A stretch of 64,000 nt of DNA, from positions 1 to 64,000 of the forward strand of contig NZ_VFVY01000018.1 in the NCBI RefSeq assembly GCF_006442315.1, read 5' to 3'. This DNA comes from Mesorhizobium sp. B2-3-4. Lineage in GTDB: Bacteria; Pseudomonadota; Alphaproteobacteria; Rhizobiales; Rhizobiaceae. Shown here piece by piece: positions 59,819 to 64,000 of this stretch (the stretch's first letter is position 1; each line of letters begins with the position of its first letter). The notes beneath the pieces are model-generated. The model made no database searches. It was not told the DNA's origin and saw nothing but the letters and a program-made list of their open reading frames with translations. The position numbers and the translations under genes are program-made.

Positions 59819-60714
59819 TGCGCCGGCTCCATTGTTTGCGAGGTTGGGTCGCTTTCGGGAGCAAGGTGGCCGCGATGGCCCGCTTCACGCCGCTTTTCGC
59901 AGTGATCGGTGTCGGAGCAGACGAACATGCGGCCGCCATGATCGTCGAGGATGACCTCGTCGAGATAGACGTTCTCGGCGGCGCACAGCGCGCAGGGCTG
60001 GTCGAAGGTCTGCACCTCGAAGGGATGGTCCTCGAAGTCGAGGCTGACGACATCGGTGAAGGGCGGCACGGCGTAGATGCGCTTCTCGCGGCCGGCGCCG
60101 AACAGCTGCAAGGCCGGCGAACGGTGCATCTTGGGATTGTCGAATTTCGGCGTCGGCGACGGGTCCATCACGTAGCGTCCCTCGACCTTGACCGGATAGG
60201 CATAGGTGGTGGCGATGCGGCCGTGCTTGGCGATGTCCTCGTAGAGCTTGACATGCATGAGGCCGTATTCCTCCAGCGCATGCATCTTGCGCGTCTCGGT
60301 CTCGCGCGGCTCGAGGAAGCGCAGCGGTTCGGGGATCGGCACCTGGTAGACCAGAACCTGGCCGGCGCTAAGCGGATGTTCGGGAATGCGGTGGCGGGTC
60401 TGGATGATTGAGGCGCTCGCCGTTTCGGTGGTGACGGCGACATTGGCGACCTTCCTGAAGAAGGCGCGGATCGAGACGGCATTGGTGGTGTCGTCGGCGC
60501 CCTGGTCGATGACTTTAAGCACGTCATCCGGGCCGATGATCGAGGCGGTGACCTGGACGCCACCGGTGCCCCAGCCATAGGGCATCGGCATTTCGCGAGA
60601 GGCGAACGGCACCTGATAGCCAGGGATGGCAATGCCCTTGAGGATCGCGCGACGGATCATCCGCTTGGTCTGTTCGTCGAGATAGGCGAAGTTGTAGGTG
60701 GCGATGTCGGTCAT
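59815..60714 (-). CDS. phnJ: Alpha-D-ribose 1-methylphosphonate 5-phosphate C-P lyase PhnJ
   Basis: A 299-residue radical SAM enzyme that breaks the C-P bond. Gly32 (IPGYQVPFASREMPMPYGWGT, read in parts) is the expected glycyl radical site. The iron-sulfur and thiyl cysteines are at 241, 244, 266 and 272, in the pattern C-X2-C-X21-C-X5-C, matching E. coli numbering. ATG at 60714 gives this numbering; an ATG-less extension upstream is unlikely. A plus-strand small gene separates it from fosX. Confidence 0.95.
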   Translation of the reverse strand: MTDIATYNFAYLDEQTKRMIRRAILKGIAIPGYQVPFASREMPMPYGWGTGGVQVTASIIGPDDVLKVIDQGADDTTNAVSIRAFFRKVANVAVTTETASASIIQTRHRIPEHPLSAGQVLVYQVPIPEPLRFLEPRETETRKMHALEEYGLMHVKLYEDIAKHGRIATTYAYPVKVEGRYVMDPSPTPKFDNPKMHRSPALQLFGAGREKRIYAVPPFTDVVSLDFEDHPFEVQTFDQPCALCAAENVYLDEVILDDHGGRMFVCSDTDHCEKRREAGHRGHLAPESDPTSQTMEPAQ

Positions 60715-60779
60715 GACGATCTCATCCACTTTGTGCTATTGATCTGGCGTCCATGATGCGGGAACAGGGGTGAAGCCGG

Positions 60780-60983
60780 ATGACCCAAACCGGGTGGATA
60801 CATCTCGCAATCCTGCTGCTGGCGTTCGGCGTGGTCGTTCTCTTTTTCCTTCGGCGCATGATTCTGCCTGCGCCAAAAGCGGGCTCCCATGGTGAGTCCG
60901 TCGGTATCGGCAATGGCGACTACTCCGGGTATGACAGCCATGGCGGCCATTCCAGCGATGGCGGCCATGGGGGTGGGCACTGA
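60780..60983 (+). CDS. Small membrane protein with Gly/His-rich tail, opposite to phn
   Basis: 67 residues: one hydrophobic segment (about 7-25) followed by a short basic stretch and a C-terminal tail rich in Gly, His, Ser and Asp (HGGHSSDGGHGGGH). AGGGGTGAAG precedes its ATG. It runs against the phn genes, head to head with phnJ and ending 2 bases from the fosX stop. The architecture resembles small Gly-rich membrane proteins of rhizobia, and the tail could bind metal. Reality as a gene is likely but unproved. Confidence 0.55.
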   Translation: MTQTGWIHLAILLLAFGVVVLFFLRRMILPAPKAGSHGESVGIGNGDYSGYDSHGGHSSDGGHGGGH

Positions 60984-60985
60984 AT

Positions 60986-61405
60986 TCATTGCACCGCCTC
61001 CAATCCCTTGGCGTAGCGCGCCAGCCGCTCATCGAGCGTGCCGGTGTGCAGTTCGAACATGTGGTTGTCGTCGTCGTAGAAATAGATCGAGCGGCCTTCG
61101 CCCTCGACGCGCGGCCGCGGCGGGCGCATGTCGAGGCCGAGCCTGGTGACACGTTCGGCGTAGCGGTCGAAATCGGCGTCATCGATCTTGAAGGCGATGT
61201 GGTTGTAGCTACGCTCCGGCAGCGTCTCGCCTTCCATGATGGCGATCCAGATGTCGCCGATCAGGAAGAATTTTTCGCGCGACAGCGAGAACTGCTCGGC
61301 ATCGCTGGTGTAGACCTCGCGAGCGTCCAGCACGCCCTGCAGAATGGCCGTCATCCGGTCGAGGTCGCGCACGATGAAGGTCATGTGGGAGAGGCCCTCG
61401 ATCAT
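60986..61405 (-). CDS. fosX: FosX-type VOC metalloenzyme
   Basis: A 139-residue glyoxalase/VOC protein with the FosX metal ligands His7, His69 and Glu118 and the general base Glu44. FosX hydrates fosfomycin; the M. loti enzyme, encoded within a phn operon, is known to be a weak resistance enzyme. Its start overlaps phnI by ATGA, so here it is part of phosphonate metabolism, possibly handling epoxide-like or other phosphonates. Confidence 0.92.
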   Translation of the reverse strand: MIEGLSHMTFIVRDLDRMTAILQGVLDAREVYTSDAEQFSLSREKFFLIGDIWIAIMEGETLPERSYNHIAFKIDDADFDRYAERVTRLGLDMRPPRPRVEGEGRSIYFYDDDNHMFELHTGTLDERLARYAKGLEAVQ

Positions 61406-62514
61406 TCGGCGGCCTCCCGCTTGTCTTCCGCTCTGGCGGGGTTTTCACGGGCTTCGTATTCGGCGCGCATGCGGCGCACGAGGTCGAGTTCGGCCTGGAA
61501 GTCGACATAATGCGGCAGCTTCAGGTGCTCGACGAAGCCGGTCGCCTGGACATTGTCGGAATGCGAGATGACGAACTCTTCGTCCTGGGCGGCGGCGACC
61601 ACATCCTCGCCGAGTTCCGTCGCCCGCAGCGCGCGGTCGCACAGCGCCATGGCCATCGCCTTGCGCTCGCTCTGGCCAAAGACAAGGCCATAGCCACGAG
61701 TGAATTGCGGCGGTGCCTTGGCCGAACCCTTGAACTGGTTGACCATCTGGCATTCGGTGACGCGCATCTTGCCGAGCGGCACGGCGAAGGGCAGTTCGGG
61801 GACGTCGAGTTCCAGTTCGACCTCGCCGATGCGGATTTCGCCGACAAAGGGATGGTTGCGGGCGTAGCCGCGCTGGGTGGAATACCCGAGCGCCAGCAGG
61901 AAGCCCTCGTCGCCGCGCGACAGCGCCTGCAGGCGGATGTCGCGGGCCATCGGGAATTCCAGCGGCTCACGGGTTATGTCGCCGGGGACATGATCCCCGG
62001 GCATCTCGCCATCCGGTTCGATCAGGCCTTCGCGGGCGAGGATAGCCGAGACGCGCGGCATGGCGTGCGCCTCGCTCTCGCGCTGCAAGGGTTCGGCGAC
62101 ATCGGCGCCAGCGGCAAGCTCGGGATCGAGCAGCCGGTGCGTGTAGTCGAAAGTGGGCCCGAGAAGCTGGCCGCCGGGAAGGTCCTTGTAGGTCGCCGAC
62201 ACGCGCCGTTCGACCAGCATGGCGCCGGTGTCGATCGGCCTGGTGTAGCCGAAGCGCGGCAGGGTGGTGCGGTAGGCACGCACCAGGAAGATCGCCTCGA
62301 TCATGTCGCCGCGCGCCTGGACGATGGCAAGTGCTGCCAGCTCACGGTCGTAGAGGGAGCCCTCGCTCATCACCCGGTCGACACCGAGTGCCAATTGTTC
62401 GACGATCTGGTCGAGGCGCAGGGCCGGTACCGAACGGTCGCCTCGCCGGCGGTCGGCGAGCAGGCTGTGAGCGTTGGCAATTGCGGCTTCGCCGCCTTTT
62501 ACCGCGACATACAT
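61402..62514 (-). CDS. phnI: C-P lyase core subunit PhnI
   Basis: A 370-residue PhnI, usual length. Diagnostic segments are MYVAVKGGEAAIANAH, IVEQLALGVDRVMSEGSLYD and LPHYVDFQAELDLVRRMR. It is part of the PhnGHIJ complex and attaches the phosphonate to ATP ribose with release of adenine, with PhnG, PhnH and PhnL. It starts one base after the phnH stop. Confidence 0.95.
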   Translation of the reverse strand: MYVAVKGGEAAIANAHSLLADRRRGDRSVPALRLDQIVEQLALGVDRVMSEGSLYDRELAALAIVQARGDMIEAIFLVRAYRTTLPRFGYTRPIDTGAMLVERRVSATYKDLPGGQLLGPTFDYTHRLLDPELAAGADVAEPLQRESEAHAMPRVSAILAREGLIEPDGEMPGDHVPGDITREPLEFPMARDIRLQALSRGDEGFLLALGYSTQRGYARNHPFVGEIRIGEVELELDVPELPFAVPLGKMRVTECQMVNQFKGSAKAPPQFTRGYGLVFGQSERKAMAMALCDRALRATELGEDVVAAAQDEEFVISHSDNVQATGFVEHLKLPHYVDFQAELDLVRRMRAEYEARENPARAEDKREAAE

Positions 62515-62515
62515 C

Positions 62516-63127
62516 TCAGGCCCCCATCATCTTGATGCGCGTCGTGCGCGGCAGGCAGGCGATGCCTTCGGGAGCCGCGAGAATGATGTCGACGCCGCGC
62601 GGAAAGCGCTTGCTGTTCTGCTTCCACTGCTCGATGAAATGGCGCGGCATTTGCGCCGGTGCGATTGTGGCGCTGGTTTCGATGCCGGGGCCTTCGAGCA
62701 ACAGCGGGGCCCCTGAGGCGAGGTTGCCGACCTGGAGGACCAGCGTCGTCGAACGGTCGGGATAGTCCTGTGTGCCTTGCGAAAAGCCGTCGATCGCCAT
62801 CATCTCGGCCGGGCTGGCGATAAACGCGAAATGCGCGTCGGCGGGCGTGTTGGCCTGCGGCGCTCCCGTATGGAAGCCAAGCCAGGACCCGATGGCGGCA
62901 CAAGCATGCAGGGTCGGATCGAGCCAGAGCGGCGTATCGTTGTCGCACAGCGCCAAGGCAATGGCGCCTGATGTCGCCGACAGCGGTGCCGGCGGGTGGG
63001 CCAAGGCCGGCAAGGGCTGGACGGTGCCTGGTCGGGCCATCGCATCCATCACGGCGCGGAAAACAGTCTGGGCGTTGAAGACCGGATCGGCGAAACCGCC
63101 TTCGATCGATTGCGCAGCGATATCCAT
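62516..63127 (-). CDS. phnH: C-P lyase core subunit PhnH
   Basis: A 203-residue PhnH with GGFADPVFNAQTVFRAVMDAMARPG (read in parts), the typical start of the family. ATG at 63127 overlaps the phnG stop by one base (TGATG). PhnH is needed for substrate coupling in the C-P lyase core. Upstream in-frame sequence overlaps phnG and is not part of the gene. Confidence 0.94.
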   Translation of the reverse strand: MDIAAQSIEGGFADPVFNAQTVFRAVMDAMARPGTVQPLPALAHPPAPLSATSGAIALALCDNDTPLWLDPTLHACAAIGSWLGFHTGAPQANTPADAHFAFIASPAEMMAIDGFSQGTQDYPDRSTTLVLQVGNLASGAPLLLEGPGIETSATIAPAQMPRHFIEQWKQNSKRFPRGVDIILAAPEGIACLPRTTRIKMMGA

Positions 63128-63588
63128 CAATCTTCTCCGCGAACCATGGTGAAGAAATCCACCTTCGTTGCCGCCGTTTGCGCGCGGCGTTTCTCCTGGG
63201 CCGTCGTCAAGGTCGAGCGCAAAGGCGCAATCAGCCTGGTCTCGACCTCGGTGCGGCGGGCCGGGTCCTGCCAGAGCGCGTCGGCTATTGCCGCCAGCTT
63301 CGCCTTCTGCTTGTCGCGGCCAAGCGCGTAGCAATGGCCGACCTGTCCGGACGGCAGCCGCACGGTGGCGCGGGTAACCGTCGCCTCGCCGACATTGAAG
63401 GGCGCGCCGCCGCCGCCGATGCGGCCGCGCAGGGTGACCAGGCCGGTCTCGGGGCCGCGAAGCAGCTCGGCCTCCGAGGGCAGGCCGGCCTCGTTCCAGA
63501 GACGAACGATGTCATCTCCGCTGGATTGCGCCAGGGTCGCCATGGCAGCCTTGCGCTCAGCCTGGTCGCGGGCTTCCTGTCCTCGCAT
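63127..63588 (-). CDS. phnG: C-P lyase core subunit PhnG
   Basis: A 153-residue PhnG: ERKAAMATLAQSSGDDIVRLW at the start, RIGGGGAPFNVGEATVTRATVRL (read in parts) in the middle, and a charged C-terminus. ATG at 63588 has AGGAAAG 7 bases upstream; GTG at 63594 is less likely. It is the first gene of the minus-strand operon, with a palindrome 24 bases and a PHO box about 80 bases upstream. Confidence 0.94.
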   Translation of the reverse strand: MRGQEARDQAERKAAMATLAQSSGDDIVRLWNEAGLPSEAELLRGPETGLVTLRGRIGGGGAPFNVGEATVTRATVRLPSGQVGHCYALGRDKQKAKLAAIADALWQDPARRTEVETRLIAPLRSTLTTAQEKRRAQTAATKVDFFTMVRGED

Positions 63589-63611
63589 TGCCACTTTCCT
63601 CTTTGCTAAAT

Positions 63612-63631
63612 TTGTCTATTGATATAGACAA
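63612..63631. promoter_or_regulatory. Palindrome between phnG and phnF, probable PhnF operator
   Basis: TTGTCTAT-TGAT-ATAGACAA, perfect 8-bp arms. A further TATACAA half-like sequence follows at 63633-63639. HutC-type GntR proteins such as PhnF bind inverted repeats containing TCTATA/TATAGA. It lies just ahead of phnG, suited to repress the operon. Confidence 0.7.
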
Positions 63632-63666
63632 CTATACAAGTTATGCATATTACCTAACGCGAGTCC

Positions 63667-63684
63667 ATGACGGGTGCGTGACAG
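63667..63684 (-). promoter_or_regulatory. PHO box before phnG
   Basis: On the minus strand: CTGTCAC-GCAC-CCGTCAT. The halves match the PhoB consensus CTGTCAT at 6 of 7 positions each, with the standard 4-base gap. TAGGTA or TAATAT lies 10-15 bases downstream as the -10 element. It supports phosphate-starvation induction of phnGHI. Confidence 0.7.
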
Positions 63685-63705
63685 GATTGGCCGGGGGGCA
63701 AAAAC

Positions 63706-64000
63706 ATGATCGGGCAGCCAGTGGCCGATAGCATCGAGCGACGCAGCGGCGTCTCATTGTGGCGCCAGATCGCCGACAGGATCCTGCAAGCGATTGCCAC
63801 CGGCGATTTCGCCGAAAATGCCGCGCTGCCGCCCGAGGTCGCGCTGGCGGAGCGTTATGGCGTCAATCGTCACACCGTGCGCAGTGCCATATCGGCGCTT
63901 GTGCAGGAGGGTGTGCTCAGGGCCGAACAGGGGCGCGGCACCTTCGTCTTGTCGCGCAAGCGACTCTCCTATCCCATCGGCGCGCGCACGCGCTTCTCGA
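63706..64000 (+). CDS. phnF: Phosphonate operon regulator PhnF (partial)
   Basis: The first 98 residues of a GntR-family HutC/PhnF-type regulator; the gene runs off the right edge. The winged helix spans residues about 14-82 (SLWRQIADRILQAIATGDF, then LAERYGVNRHTVRSAISAL, then GRGTFVL). It is divergent from phnG and names itself by position and type; the UTRA ligand domain lies outside. GGGGGG is near its start. Confidence 0.88.
   Translation, partial: MIGQPVADSIERRSGVSLWRQIADRILQAIATGDFAENAALPPEVALAERYGVNRHTVRSAISALVQEGVLRAEQGRGTFVLSRKRLSYPIGARTRFS

Noticed and set aside
60986..61405. A fosfomycin resistance determinant of clinical type
   Set aside because: The gene is embedded in and cotranslated with phn genes, has no mobile element around it, and M. 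loti FosX is known as a weak enzyme.
1..64000. CRISPR arrays, prophage modules and insertion sequences
   Set aside because: No regularly spaced short direct repeats, phage structural genes or transposase-like frames were found; the repeats present are single palindromic elements.

Overview
The window looks like chromosomal DNA of a Mesorhizobium-type alphaproteobacterium (Rhizobiales). The evidence is high GC content, many ABC transporter operons, palindromic intergenic repeats of a kind common in rhizobia, and a C-P lyase (phn) cluster that carries fosX, as known from Mesorhizobium loti. The left edge holds the last 18 bases of an initiator tRNA-fMet gene, which in Rhizobiales usually closes a 16S-23S-5S rRNA operon. 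A terminator follows, and then a degenerate second copy of the tRNA tail plus terminator.

Layout. 0.4-4.5 kb: small regulator/enzyme pairs (alpha/beta hydrolase and TetR; LysR, DsbA-like oxidoreductase and NAD(P)-binding protein). 4.5-13.3 kb: an eight-gene minus-strand operon under a divergent GntR regulator. It encodes a PotABCD-like importer, an aldehyde dehydrogenase, a luciferase-like flavin monooxygenase, an unusual alpha/beta hydrolase-flavin reductase-third domain fusion and an AA_synth (DUF1185) protein; this is probably an uncharacterised oxidative catabolic pathway. 14.1-21.6 kb: a sugar locus with a ROK kinase fused to a P-loop kinase, a LacD/YihT-like class I aldolase, a SorC-type regulator and a ribose-type ABC importer. 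21.6-27 kb: an Opp/Dpp-type importer whose ATPase gene carries an in-frame palindromic repeat, divergent from an M24 peptidase. 28.7-32 kb: a cupin and the two bacterial halves of the plant Tm-1 protein, next to a TetR regulator. 32.3-38 kb: a CUT1 sugar importer with two ATPases and a small membrane protein. 38-44.8 kb: AraC/MFS, TetR/SDR, a GFA-domain protein, an amidase and a secreted orphan. 44.9-52.3 kb: a sugar-acid or polyol catabolic locus with an enolase-superfamily dehydratase, a FadR-type GntR regulator, a 2-hydroxyacid dehydrogenase, three TIM-barrel isomerases and a Gfo/Idh/MocA dehydrogenase. 52.5-64 kb: the phosphonate locus phnF | phnGHI-fosX | phnJKL-acyltransferase-2H phosphoesterase-phnCDE1E2.

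How the parts connect. A FadR-like palindrome, core TGGTNNNACCA, recurs in three intergenic regions (27.2, 32.0-32.2 and 48.8-49.0 kb). This suggests that one FCD-GntR regulator, plausibly the one at 45.9-46.6 kb, controls the M24/Opp region, the CUT1 importer and the isomerase locus. The phn genes carry two PHO-box-like sites and a perfect palindrome between phnG and phnF, so they are probably controlled by phosphate starvation through PhoB and by PhnF. In all five importers whose binding-protein gene directly precedes a permease gene, a stem-loop lies just after the binding-protein gene.

Limits: everything here was read by eye. Family names rest on recognisable motifs and gene order, and substrates of the transporters are not determinable from the sequence.
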